A DNA stretch of 64,000 bases, taken from assembly GCF_016545825.1 (NCBI RefSeq), contig NC_052615.1:18220520-18284519 (forward strand). The letters are read 5' to 3'. The notes below the pieces were generated by a model. That model made no database searches and had not been told where the DNA came from. It saw only the letters and a list, made by a program, of their open reading frames with translations. Positions 46,654 through 57,968 of the stretch are shown one piece after another. How positions within the stretch are numbered: the first letter of the stretch is position 1; each line of letters opens with the position of its first letter. Source of the DNA: Eucalyptus grandis (taxonomy: Eukaryota; Streptophyta; Magnoliopsida; Myrtales; Myrtaceae). Both the position numbers and the translations under genes were made by a program.

Positions 46654-47706
46654 CTACTTTTGATAGGACTTGTTTATGGTTCTCAGAACATTGAACCAGT
46701 TTGCCATGGTCTGTGACTTCGTGGAAAGACCCTTCATGAACTGGAAAGACCCTTCATGAACTGGAGCTATCTCTTTGCCAAGAGAGCTGTCAAGTCTTCT
46801 TTTGCCGCAAGCTCCAAGTTGTATATCAGGGGCTGTTTCATGAGCTATGATCTCCATACCACCGGATTGTGATGGTGTCACAGGTACTGTCTCCTCCATA
46901 GTAATGTCTTCTTCAATTTGGCCATAAAAAGTCTCCCAATAAGGGCTATGCTCACTTGTTTCTGATTTCAGCCAGGGCCCATATGATCCGATTTTGTTAT
47001 TTCCCCAAGGTGACTGTTCATAAGGAATTTCAGTACAATCGGAAGCATAGTGTCCTATTCTCCCACAAGAATAACATAAATGGGGAAGACGCTCATACTT
47101 GAATTCCACCCATAGCCATTTGGATCCAATATCCAGGATTGCCCCCGATTTCAAAGGTGCATTCAGATCAACTTCTACTCTGACTCTTCCTCCTCTCTGT
47201 TTATTTCCTGTAGTATCAAGGCTAACTTCCAAGACTCGACCGATTCTACTTCCCAGATCTTTGAAGACTTGCTCTACTCTCCAACCAGGGGGAACGCCTC
47301 CAATACGCACCCAAAAGGCAGCTTTGGTAAACTCATAACAATGCTCAAGGATTTCTGGCTCACGATGTCTTAATACAAGCAAATTACTCGAATACGACCA
47401 AGGTGAAGCCTTCATAATTCTCACTTTTTCCTCCTCCGTTTGAAACATAAAAGTAAATAGCCCCAGTTCTTTTTGTGCACAGATAATAGTATCAGCTTTC
47501 CACGCTTTTTTCATAGTGGTTACAAATGCTGGGAAATTGACATTAGGTTTGGAGAAGAGCTTGCCAAAGAGAGTGCGTGAACATTCCTCCTTTTTTGACT
47601 GAGAAATTTCAGGGGATACTTCGACAACATCTTCCTCAGACCAAAGGTAACCCAGTCTTTTATATAGTGCTGCCACTCGCAATTCATTATCTTCTTTTCT
47701 CTCCAT
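46654..47706 (-). CDS. LINE ORF1: nucleic-acid-binding protein with zinc knuckle
   Basis: 350 residues, uninterrupted. The first 200 residues match the plant LINE ORF1 domain annotated DUF4283 (for example PAFVTTMKKAW, FWVRIGGVPPGWRVEQVF and WVEFKYERLPHLCY). A CCHC zinc knuckle follows, CYSCGRIGHYASDC, with all ligands. The protein would coat the element RNA. The start is the ATG with MERKEDNELRV. The interval to ORF2 (46479-46653) is non-coding spacer. It is the only open ORF of the element. Confidence 0.85.
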   Translation of the reverse strand: MERKEDNELRVAALYKRLGYLWSEEDVVEVSPEISQSKKEECSRTLFGKLFSKPNVNFPAFVTTMKKAWKADTIICAQKELGLFTFMFQTEEEKVRIMKASPWSYSSNLLVLRHREPEILEHCYEFTKAAFWVRIGGVPPGWRVEQVFKDLGSRIGRVLEVSLDTTGNKQRGGRVRVEVDLNAPLKSGAILDIGSKWLWVEFKYERLPHLCYSCGRIGHYASDCTEIPYEQSPWGNNKIGSYGPWLKSETSEHSPYWETFYGQIEEDITMEETVPVTPSQSGGMEIIAHETAPDIQLGACGKRRLDSSLGKEIAPVHEGSFQFMKGLSTKSQTMANWFNVLRTINKSYQK

Positions 47707-48254
47707 GAATACTAATAATCTTTACTTGTCCGATCCACCAACCTTGATGATCGAAAATACCCTTCTTCCTCAAATACGCTCAATCAATCGACCAGCACAG
47801 AAGCTCGAGAATACTCATCTTCCTCAAATGCAGAAACTCGATCAACCAGCATGAAGACTCATCACTATCAACCACTACTTCTCCACAATAACTGAAGCCA
47901 TCGACTGAAGAAATCCACCAAAACAAAATACTTACCCAATCGCCCTATATCCGAAGAAACCTAGAGATAATCCGAAGGCTAAACTGCTAGATCCACACCA
48001 AAGCAGGAGAATGATGGCTAGATCGGCACACTCCACTGTTCGATTCGCATTTCCGACTACTACCCAGCAACATTGAGGAGTTTTTTTTTTTTTTAATAAC
48101 TACGGAGCAAAAAAAGGAAGGAAAAGAAGGTTACGGAAGCAAAAAGGGCTTAGGGTTTGGGAAAGGAAGCACTACCATGACGGTAGAGAATCATTCGCAT
48201 GAAGGTCTTAGGGTTGAGAAGAGAACACTACCATGGCAAATTATTAGACACTTA

Positions 48255-48442
48255 GGATGCGCATGACAAAATTTCTGAAACAGAAATTGATTTTAGAAAA
48301 ATTTTAGTTTCTAATTTCTTCTTCATATTTATTTCTGGAATAGAAATAGAAAAATCAAATTGCGTTACCAAACGGATTTCTGTTCCAAACCTATTCCAGG
48401 GAACAGAGAAATAGATAAATAAAAATTTTATCATACGCGCCC
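48255..48442. mobile_element. 188-bp MITE sharing ends with the 7.16-kb Harbinger element
   Basis: The left end reads GGATGCGCATGACAAAATTT and the reverse complement of the right end reads GGGCGCGTATGATAAAATTT. Both match the Harbinger termini (GGGGGCGCATGACA and GGGGGTGCATGATAAAA), including the internal TTTCTG and GGAACAG motifs. TTA precedes it (48252-48254) and TCA follows, a near match of the TTA target. Confidence 0.75.
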
Positions 48443-48524
48443 TCATTCTCCTTTAGCCCAATCTAACGGCTTTGGCTCAGGTAAAATAAGCTAATGAAGT
48501 TGTGAATACCCGAAAAAAATTAAT

Positions 48525-48790
48525 AACACCGTGGGGCTTGGTCCCATGGTCTAGGACATGATTTGCGAGTCAAAGGACACAAGTTCGGTATTAAATATCC
48601 TTTGTCTCGCGAAATCTTGTTTAATCTGTGAAAGACAGCCTCAAGCTAAGAGTATGGTTGGATACTAATCTCGCGCTCTCCACTCACATCATAGGAGGGT
48701 AAGGACAACAAGACAGTGGTGCAAGGGCTAGCATTTTCACCCTGGTAAATGTGTAAATCAATAATTACGCCGAGAACGGATCTAACAAAA
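48525..48790 (+). mobile_element. possible SINE-like sequence
   Basis: TGGTCCCATGGTCTAGGAC resembles a polymerase III box A region and CACAAGTTCGGTATT a weak box B about 45 bases later. No A-tail or target duplication was found. It could also be a decayed tRNA-related repeat. Confidence 0.3.
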
Positions 48791-51111
48791 ATCAAGAGAG
48801 AAAATCAGTGCTTTGCAGGAGCATCTGCGCACTTACAAGAACAGAGTCTCGTTGAAGGAAAATCTGATCTTCATAAGAGCATCAGCTCACCGATAAGTTA
48901 GTCTTTTGGATGGTATACAGATGGCCCCCTCTCTGACCAATCTCAAAAAGAAACAAAAAGATGTTACCCAAAAATAAGGAAAAAAAGATTTTTTTTTGGA
49001 AGGAAATAGGAATAATGACATAAATATTTCCTAAATTTTAGTTCAATGTATAATGTGATTCATAAACTTTCAATCCGTTCAATGTGGTGCTTGAACTTTA
49101 GCCAAATATTCAATATAATCCCTGAACTTTTAATTTGTTCGAGTAGCCATTGGACTTATGATACATATTCTATGTAATCCCTAAACTATATAAAAATGTT
49201 CAATGTAGTCCTATCATTAATTCAACATAATAGACAATATTGTTTTTTTCATATGGTTCGGGGACTATATTAAATATATTAAAAGTTCAAGAAATACATT
49301 ACACATCGAGTGAAAGTTCATGAACTATTTATAACATTCCCTTTAAATCTTAAAAGAGAAAATCCATGCTCTTCTAAGTTGTTGTCGGATGACAGAAAAT
49401 TCGCCCATGTGAGAGCCATATATGTAAAATGAAGTCTTGTCCAAGAAAATGTTTATGCTTTCCAAGAGCATCAGCACATTGGTAAATTGGCCTTGGATGG
49501 CTGACAAATGGCATGTCGCAAAGGTTTTAACCTCCTCCTCCTCCTCCTCCTCCTCTCCACGCTCGGCATCGGCTTGGCGCATGGAGAAGTGATTTCATTC
49601 TTGTCGAAAGAGGTAACCGTTTTTCCTCAATTTAAGTCCATTGCTTTCAGTTCATGAAAAATGTTTTCTACATATCGATTAATACCAAAAAGTTGAAAAA
49701 TAATTTTTTAGCAAGAATCTTTTTAAAATAACAAATGGACTCTTAATCGAAACAATTTGGCACGATGCATAAAGATGCAAACCACAAAGGCACCACCAGC
49801 AATTTTATCGAAAATGGTTAAAGAAAATGAATGAAAAACGTCCTCAACATTAATATTTATCGAGAAAAGTTTTGGACATGTAAGTGAGCCTTAACCCACA
49901 AAACAATGAGCAATTCTGTAGCTTTCTTGCACAAAAAGAAGGGAAGTTGTCGTCCAGAACATAAGGAAAGGAAACATTACTTTTCTAAACCTTCTCATAA
50001 AATTTACGACCGTCTTTATGGCGTGTTTTCGAAACCCTCTTGCGGAGATAAGTGAATTAGAAACCTCAAAAATATTTAAAAAGTGTCACCAAGTCACAAA
50101 ACTTATAAAAAGTATAATCAAATATTAAAACTTAGAAAATTGATATAATTAAGTCCTTTCATTTACTCCATCCAATTAGACTAAAGGAAAATGCCAATGT
50201 GGCTATTTATTATTTTCTCTCTTACGTGACATTAATCTTACTAAAATATGAAAAATAAAACTAAAATGATGTCATTTCGGCCTTGAAAAACAAAAAGAGG
50301 CAAGGGGAAGGACCTGCCCTGCCACCACCTCACCGCCGCCAAAAAGTTTTGGTGAGGCTTGTGGAGGACCTAATAACCCTTACCAACATTTTTTTAATCA
50401 AATTGGACAGAGTTAACAAAAAGATTTGATTGCCTCAATTTATTAAACTTTAAAACTTGATTGCATTTTTTATAAATTTTATAACTCGAGTGCATTATTT
50501 ATTTATACAATCAAAAGAAGACGGGAAAATTACCCCAATCACTATTAAATAACTAATTCAATTTTATTAATTTAGTCCTTAAATAGTTGCATGAAGTTAT
50601 CAACTTTGAATTAGAATTTTACCAAAAAAAAAAAAAGAATTCACCAACTGTAAATAAGTTGGCCAACTATTCGGTCTCACTTTTTTTTTTTTTTTGGTCG
50701 AAAATCTAACATATTTTTTTGTCATACGTTCAAGAAATAAGTTCTTAGGTCCCTCCTTTCTAATCCCGTTTTATCCGTCACCTAATCCCGTGATGGAGTG
50801 CAAGATATTTAATATATTAATATTCTAGAGCCGAGGCTAATCTCGTGCTGATCTGCTACGTGCAATGACAATCCGCCACGTACCTTGCTATAGTGCGCTC
50901 GCCCGCAGCTGATCCCGCCACCCGGGACCGCGCCTAAGAAATAACGACCAGAACCGTCTGGGCAACCAGCGTGATTCAGATTTTATTAAAAAATAATTAT
51001 AAAAATATTATAATATCCCGCCAGTCGCGACCGGTCGTCTCCGTCGCTCATACCACGTCAAACACATGAATAATTAAAAAAAAATTAAAAGAGGAAAAAA
51101 AGTGGAAAATA
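48791..51111. other. intergenic DNA with fold-back repeat copy 2
   Basis: No gene is seen. 49010-49345 is a relative of the fold-back repeat at 38160-38590. 49532-49556 is a CTC/CTT run. A poly-T with GGTCG at 50681-50700 resembles the tail of the LINE at 41214 and may be a LINE or SINE remnant; its other end was not found. Confidence 0.5.
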
Positions 51112-52130
51112 ATAATAATAAATGACACAAACAGCTTCTTTTAACTTAAGTTCAATGTACAATTTAATCATTCGACTTTTAATTTATTCGATATCGTCTC
51201 TAAACTTTAACTCAATATGTAATATAATTTAATTTATTCAATATAATTCCTAAATTTTTGGTACACATTCAATATATTCTCTAATTTATATGATTTTTTT
51301 AATATGATCCTTTTTTATAGTCATTCAATAATTCTCGAACTATATGAAAATATTCAATGCAATTGTATTGAATATATATAAAAAATTAAGAGATTATGTT
51401 AAATAAATTAGAAGTTTGAGAATCAATTGTACATTGGATTAAAATTTAAAAATCAAATTAAACAAACTGAAATTTATAGACCAAATTGCACGTTAAGTGA
51501 AAGTTCAAAGATTAAAGCACTATGGGGGTGTTTGGTTGGGCATTCCCAAGGGGTTGTGGGGGAAATTTTGGGTGTTTGGCAAGGGCTTTTGAATGTCATT
51601 TACGAAATGCGGGCATTTTAAACGCTGAAAGCCGAATGCCGGGGAGGACCAACTTTGAGCGTTGGGCATTCTGGAGATGTGATTTCAATGTTCATCGAGT
51701 CAAAATTCATCATCTTCTCCGCTATTCGCCTTCTTCTTCGCTGTTCGTCTTTTTCTTTGTGGTGGGCGGCGCTCAGCCGCGAGCGGCCATATCTAGCCGC
51801 TAGGAAGCCTTGTTTGAGGTCACACAACCTTAGCTAGCGTCAACTAGTCTCACGCGTGAGCCAGGCGACCAGGCGAGGCTAGATCTGGCCGTCCGGCGAT
51901 GGTCAACCGTCGGAATTTGATTTCAAACTTTAAAAAAAAAAAAAAAAAACAAAACAAAAAAACTAATTACAAATGTAAATTTTACCAAACAGTGTTTATA
52001 CTAAGTTACATTTTAATGTTATAATTTATCAAAGCCTAACATTTTTTAAAGTTCTTTAAGGTATTTGCATTATTCCAATGACATTTCTTCAAAACCGAAC
52101 CAAACGGACCCTATATGTGTCATTACCCTT
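51112..52130. repeat. fold-back repeat copy 3, interrupted by a MITE
   Basis: The left part (51112-51523) and a short right remainder (52115-52130, ATGTGTCATTACCCTT) together match the ends of copies 1 and 2. The MITE at 51524-52111 sits between them. Confidence 0.6.
51524..52111. mobile_element. MITE with GGGGGTGTTTGGTT ends
   Basis: The left end reads GGGGGTGTTTGGTTGGG and the reverse complement of the right end reads GGGTCCGTTTGGTTCGG. TAT is present on both sides (51521-51523 and 52112-52114). It has no coding capacity and contains a poly-A run at 51932-51949. A Harbinger-type origin is likely but not certain. Confidence 0.7.
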
Positions 52131-52508
52131 AATAATAACAACAATATTATTAATAACAGTAGTAGTAATGACGGTGATGAATGATGATGATGATAATTAA
52201 AATTTAAAATTTAAAATTTAAAAAAAAATTAACAAAGAGCTCCCCGTGTTTCTCTGCGCCTGCTGTTCCTTCTCCTACCTCGAACTCTTCGATCGGAGAA
52301 ACGGAAACCCTAGGAGAGAGAGAGGGAGGGGGAGGGAAGGGGGGATTTGCAGAGGGCCGCCAAAATAGGAATCTGCATCTCCCGCCCGCCGGAGGCCCGC
52401 GGCGGCGGGTCCTCGTCGGCGGCGCTGCGGCGGCGGCTCTCCTCGCCGCAGCACCACCCGCCGGCGCCGTCGTCGACCCCGCCGCCGCTGCTCCTCCCGG
52501 ATCCGAAG
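52131..52508 (+). promoter_or_regulatory. promoter and 5' untranslated region of the MO25-like gene
   Basis: AT-rich DNA gives way at about 52235 to a pyrimidine-rich segment, then a GAGAGAGAGGGAGGGG tract (52314-52340) and GC-rich leader up to the ATG. No clear TATA box was found. TTG-initiated extension from 52347 is in frame but not needed by the family. Confidence 0.5.
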
Positions 52509-55500
52509 ATGAAGGGGATCTTCAAGAACAAGCCCCGCACCCCGGCGGACGTCGTCCGGCAGGCGCGGGAGCTCCTCGTCTACGTCGATCGCGGCGCCGC
52601 CGCCGCCGAGCCCCGCGAGACCAAGCGCGACGAGAAGGTCCGGCCCTGTTCCCCGCTCTCTTTTTCGTTTTTGTCGTGTCTTGATTTCGGCGCGGCGGTG
52701 GATGAGCTTGAGATGATCCGATGATGTTTCTGATGGCGTGGCGTTTGAGATGTGTTTCTCGCGATGAAGATGTCGATGATTGAAGCGGAGTCAGCAGCTG
52801 AGGGGGGAACTTGTTCGTTCTGTCTTTGGATTGAATTCGGATGCTTTTGAGATTCCTTGCGATTCGCATTGGTTATATTGCAATTGCACGGTCGTGCTTG
52901 ATAAAGAGTGGACCGTTGTGTTTCGCTTTCAGCCAATTCATCATTGCGAATCTCCTCATAATTACCACATCGGGCCTATCGGAAGCTCGGATTTTTCAAT
53001 TATTAGAGAGCTTGCTCGTCAACATTTCTTGGGTTGAGGAGCTTTCGGTCGAAGCTCGTACTTGTTTTACCTTCGCTAGTTTTACTTCGACATGAGAAAC
53101 GGTCGGATGGCCTTTATGCGACTTGCCCGTGCCGAGTGAAACGCTCGGAGGGTCCACTTTTGTATTTCTGTGTAAAAGCTGTTCGTAGCATGGTGAGGAT
53201 TGAACTAAAAGTTCCTCCTGATGCTTCACGGTCCGCACGTACGACTCTTTATGGTAGATGAGTTATGTTGTCACGAGTCTTGCGTGTTTTATTCGCTAAG
53301 AGGATGACTTTTTAAATGCATTTATACTGTTGCCAGATGGACGAGTTGTACAGAAATTTAAGGGAGATGAAGTCGATTCTTTATGGAGATAGTGAATCCG
53401 AGCCAGTCGCAGAAGCATGTGCCCAGTTGACACAAGAGTTCTTCAGAGAAGACGCACTGAGGCTAGTCATTCTTTGCCTTCCAAAGTTAAAGTTGGAGGT
53501 AATCTTGCCCAGATCTTTTGATGTTGCTGCTGAGGCCAATTTTGCGGGACAGTTTTTCTAGCATACATTTCGAGCGGTCTTGGTTCTGCGGTGATCAATG
53601 AGAAGGACGTTTTTGTGCAGGCTCGAAAAGATGCCACTCAGATTGTTGCAAATCTTCAAAGGCAGCAAGTTCAGTCACGATTGATTGCGTCTGATTATTT
53701 GGAAGCAAACTTCGATCTTTTAGATATCCTGGTAGCAGGGTAAGCTACCTTTTCAGTCTAGAGTTTTGGAAATGTAATTCTGTGGTTACTTTCATCTTCA
53801 CGTTGTATAGGGAATAGGTAGTGCTTTTTGTTAGATAAGCTTCATTACCAGAAGAAAATTTGCCAACTCTTAGAATTTCCATGTGAAACTTTTCCGTATT
53901 GTTTGTTGCCATGTCTGTAGCTAGGAAGCTCTCCACATGTTTGTGAACTAGGTGTTTATGCATTTCTTGCATTGAAATAGTAATAGATGTCACTTCACCA
54001 AAAAAAAAAAAAAAATAGTAATAGATGTCACCGTACTGCGTATACTGTCAAGCTGAGAGCTCTCTGCACACTGGAATTTCTTTACTATGTACATTTTGCC
54101 TAGGACATGATCCTGGAAAGAGAGTTTTTCTTTGGGTGGATGCCCATATGGTCCTTACATTCTGAAATAACTGGAATTAGTCCATTAAGTTGGTAAGTTT
54201 GGATACCTCTTGAGTAGTATCAGTAGCTATTTTATTTTTGACAGTAGAAGGTGACCGGTAGAGTTCTTCAAACTTATTTTGAGCCTATTTGCTATTTCAT
54301 TTTTGCTTGGGACTCTACTGAGCTTTGTCCATCAATCAGCATTTTGTTCTTTCTGCACCAGTAGCAGCCTCTGATTTATAAATATTGGTTGCTTTAGTTA
54401 TGATGACACAGAAATGGCTCTGCACTATGGTGCAATGCTGAGGGAGTGCATTCGTCACCAGACTGTTGCAAGGTGAGCATGCAAAACTTGGTTTGACTTA
54501 AATTGGCTTGCAGTAGTTAATTCTGTTCATCTGCTGTTAGCAATTTAATTTCCTCTTAATTTGTGATAACTAGCCGTATCATTGTCGAATTACAGGCAGC
54601 ATTGCATATCTTGGATATTTTGAGGTCAAATTACCCATGAAATGAAATGCTTTCTTTTTCCTAGAGAGAGTAAGGTTATTATCAGTTGTAATCTTCTTTT
54701 GAGTAATGAGTATATTGTATTGATGAAATTGGTTTTCGTCACCTCAAAATTTTTTCTTTTGCTCGGTTAACTATAGCAGTTTCTCCCATTCCTCTAAAAT
54801 TTTATTTTGTGTGTATCTCATTGAGCAGTAGCATAATTGGAATTATTTTCTTGGAGTACTAAGAATAGATCATATTTTCTGGGTGTTCAGTAGTTGCATA
54901 TATGGATGTTGGAAGTATCTACTATAGGGTGATGTCTCAGTTTGAATTTTTTTTTCAATTTTTTTTTTTTTGGTCCAATTCTTATTCTACTCAATGGGAG
55001 TCCAGACTTGGATCCCGTCACATGTCCTGATGATGGCTGATTCATCCTAAGTCCATTGAATAAATTTGATCGAAGCTAGCTAGCAATTTTTTTCTTTTTT
55101 CTTATGTTTAAGGTTTTCAAAAGATGTTTATGTCCTATCTTTTCTTAAAAAAGTCGTCTTGAAATATTATCTTGAAATATAGGCATCTTTCCTTGATTCA
55201 GTGAAGATTCTCATAATATTGTTCAGGTACGTGTTAGAATCTGAGCATGTGAAGAAGTTTTTCGACTATATACAGCTTCCAAATTTCGATATTGCCGCAG
55301 ATGCTGCTGCAACGTTCAAGGTCAAATCTTTACCTGGATCTTTCTCTCTCTGTCAAGCGTGCATCCGTGGTTGTCATTGCCATTTAATTGCTTCATCCAT
55401 TCAGACTTGTTGTTTATTGCCTGTTCTAATGATTGTACAAGGCCTGTGAGCTTACACTTGCACTTCTGTGAACCCTTTTTAGCATTTGGTTTCAGGAACT

Positions 55501-57968
55501 GTTGACCAGGCATAAATCTACTGTAGCTGAATTCCTGACCAAAAATTATGACTGGGTGAGTAATGTCATCTCTGTTTCACTTTTGTGCATGTACCCAGAG
55601 TCGTACTTTTTGTCTTTCGAATGTATTGCCATCGGATTAAGTGATCAACATGCATGCTCATGCTGTTCTGTGTAATTTATTTCATTCTATTTATGTTCCT
55701 TTTTAGCCTTAACGTGACAAAAGAGTGCATACACATAAAGTGGAGCTATATAGCCAACCCCTTTTACTGAAGCAAGGCTTGGTGGTGCTGACTGCTGTTC
55801 TAGTATGCCTTTGAGCCTGTTTGGAGGAGTTGTAGAAGTATATTTCAGTCCTTCTATGAGAGAGCACATTGAGGATGTCTATCTTTCGATGAGTAGTAAT
55901 GATAGAGATGTGGAATGGAATTGTTGGCATGCACACTTGACATACTGTTATCCAAGCATCTGATTTCATAATTCTCTTTGGTACACGTTTATTCTGACCT
56001 GGGCAAAATGTGCTTGCCATGTTTTAGACTGACTCCTCAATGGGTGTTCTTGAGATCTAAAGAGAGGTATACATATGATTTGTTCATTGTTTACGTATCA
56101 GCTGTTTGATTCAGACCCCCTCAAGATAGCAATTTTAACCATATGAACATAATATCAAGAGTTGCGATGATGTGAATGCGAATGACCTTTTCTCCCACTT
56201 CTTTTGCGGTTTGTTCTTACTCTGAATTTTGCCTTTCTATTATGTAAGTGCTACCTGATTTGTTTACTGTTGATTTCTTCTTGCAGTTTTTTGCTGATTA
56301 TAACTCCAAGCTATTGCAATCTTCCAATTACATTACCAGAAGACAAGCTATCAAGGTAAATTTGATGGTTACTGACATATATTCTTGAAGTCAACAACTA
56401 GGACATTTTAACTTATGAAATGCAAGATTCCTCTGACCACTATTCATGTGAAAGTTGCAAGCCTTTTCCATTCTAACAACTGGGTTTGGAGGATTAGAAA
56501 AGGGCAATCACTGGTACAGGAAGCACTTTAGGTCTTGTAGGTCTATATGGTCGATGTAGGTCTTGTACTGTTTTCTTCTAAATGGGAACATACAATTCAC
56601 ATTTTCTTTCAGCTTATAGTCATTAGGCCTTTGGGGTGCAAATTGATTGGCACTATTATTCTGTGAGCCTGGCCATTGGTCTTTCTTGTCTTCTTCCTGT
56701 GATTGATTATCGATTGCTATGAGAGATCTGCTCTTGGTTGTCTTGTCTAGTCCGGGAAGATAGTTTTTCCTAATTCATGACACAAAGTTAATCCTCGGGG
56801 CATATGCTTTTGAGAATCCGGAAAATTGGTTTGTCCCTAGGTGCAGATGAAGGAAGCATATAATTTGTGTAATCCAGTATAAAATTTTATAGTGTAGTCA
56901 TGTAATCAGCCAAAATGTTTTCTTGTTTCATAGTCAGCTGAAAGGTTATCTTAAAATATTTCAAAAGGTCCTTTGTTTTTATTTTGCGTGGGGTTAGCCA
57001 AACAAATTTTCCTTTATTCCTTTGGGGATCCATGATTTGTGTCCGGCCTGGTTAATAATATTTTCAAGGTCTTTCACATGCCATGTATGCTTTAAGTTGG
57101 GTTAATTTTATCTTTAAATGTCTAGTCCTGACCAAGTTCATGTTATCTCTATTACCTGTGCTAATTGTTATCTCATTTTGACAGCTTCTAGGGGATATTT
57201 TGCTGGATCGTTCTAACTCAGCTGTCATGTCACGTTATGTGAGCTCGAAGGATAATTTGATGATTCTCATGAATCTTCTCAGGGTATATATGTCTATCAA
57301 GATTTCTTCACTTAATCAAATACGAGTCATTCCCTCCTAGAATATGAATAAAGCTGATATCCACTCTTAAAAGAACAATGTGATGAACTTCAGAGGGATC
57401 TATGGTCTTTCCCTAGAACACATGACCAACTCCGTAATCTAGGAAGGGAAAATTTGAGTCTCTGCTTTTATTGCCAAGTCCTAAACTTGACAGTATCTTT
57501 CCCGAGCTAAAACTATTCGATGAATGAATGAATGGTGCACATCTTTGCAGGAGACGAGCAAAAGCATACAGATGGAAGCATTTCACGTCTTCAAGGTATT
57601 ATATGCCAGCCGCACCCTGAAATTTGCGACTTTGGCATAATGACCCACCGCATCTCTTGCTCACTCACAACTCTGAATCTGTTACAGCTTTTGCTGCTAA
57701 CCAAAACAAGCCTCCTGGAATTGTCAGCATACTCGTCGCAAACCGAAGTAAGCTCCTTCGGTTATTTGCGGATTTCAAGTTTGACAAAGGTACTGCCCCG
57801 CTCTTCATTTTTTTTTTTCCTCATCCTCTCCTATTCAGCGCATTACAAAACAAAGCTCCGGAGCCTTATCACACGACTTTTGCCTAATTCCTGACAGAAA
57901 ATGAACAGTTCGAGGCGGACAAAGCTCAAGTCGTGAGAGAAATTGCTGCCCTCGAGCCGCAGACATGA
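52509..57968 (+). CDS. MO25/Cab39-like scaffold protein, 11 exons, apparent one-base deletion in exon 10
   Basis: Exons: 52509-52637, 53337-53498, 53621-53739, 54398-54472, 55227-55320, 55496-55555, 56287-56355, 57185-57283, 57551-57595, 57688-57789, 57898-57968, all bounded by GT-AG. Family signatures are strong: [20 protein letters not shown] at the N-terminus, [89 protein letters not shown], and the C-terminal [21 protein letters not shown]25 proteins are helical-repeat scaffolds that activate germinal-centre-type kinases; plant members affect cell polarity and division. Length would be about 341 residues, as usual. Exon 9 ends in phase 0 but exon 10 starts CTTTTGCTGCT where the family LFAANQNK needs one more base, so the last 58 codons are out of frame as written. 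A homopolymer sequencing error or a real null allele are both possible. Confidence 0.88.

Larger units (their letters stand above)
41214..48240 (-). mobile_element. L1-type LINE retrotransposon with nested insertions
   Basis: On the minus strand the element runs from ORF1 (47706 down to 46654) through ORF2 (46478 down to 41261) to a poly-A tail, seen as poly-T at 41214-41235. The presence of an endonuclease, reverse transcriptase, zinc finger and C-terminal RNase H is typical of plant L1 elements. Without the nested SINE (184 bp) and solo LTR (932 bp) it would be about 5.9 kb. I could not find the target duplication, so the upstream limit near 48240 is approximate. Confidence 0.9.

Noticed and set aside
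52347..52508. N-terminal extension of the MO25-like protein
   Set aside because: It depends on a TTG start, is low-complexity and GC-driven, and the ATG at 52509 gives the exact family N-terminus.
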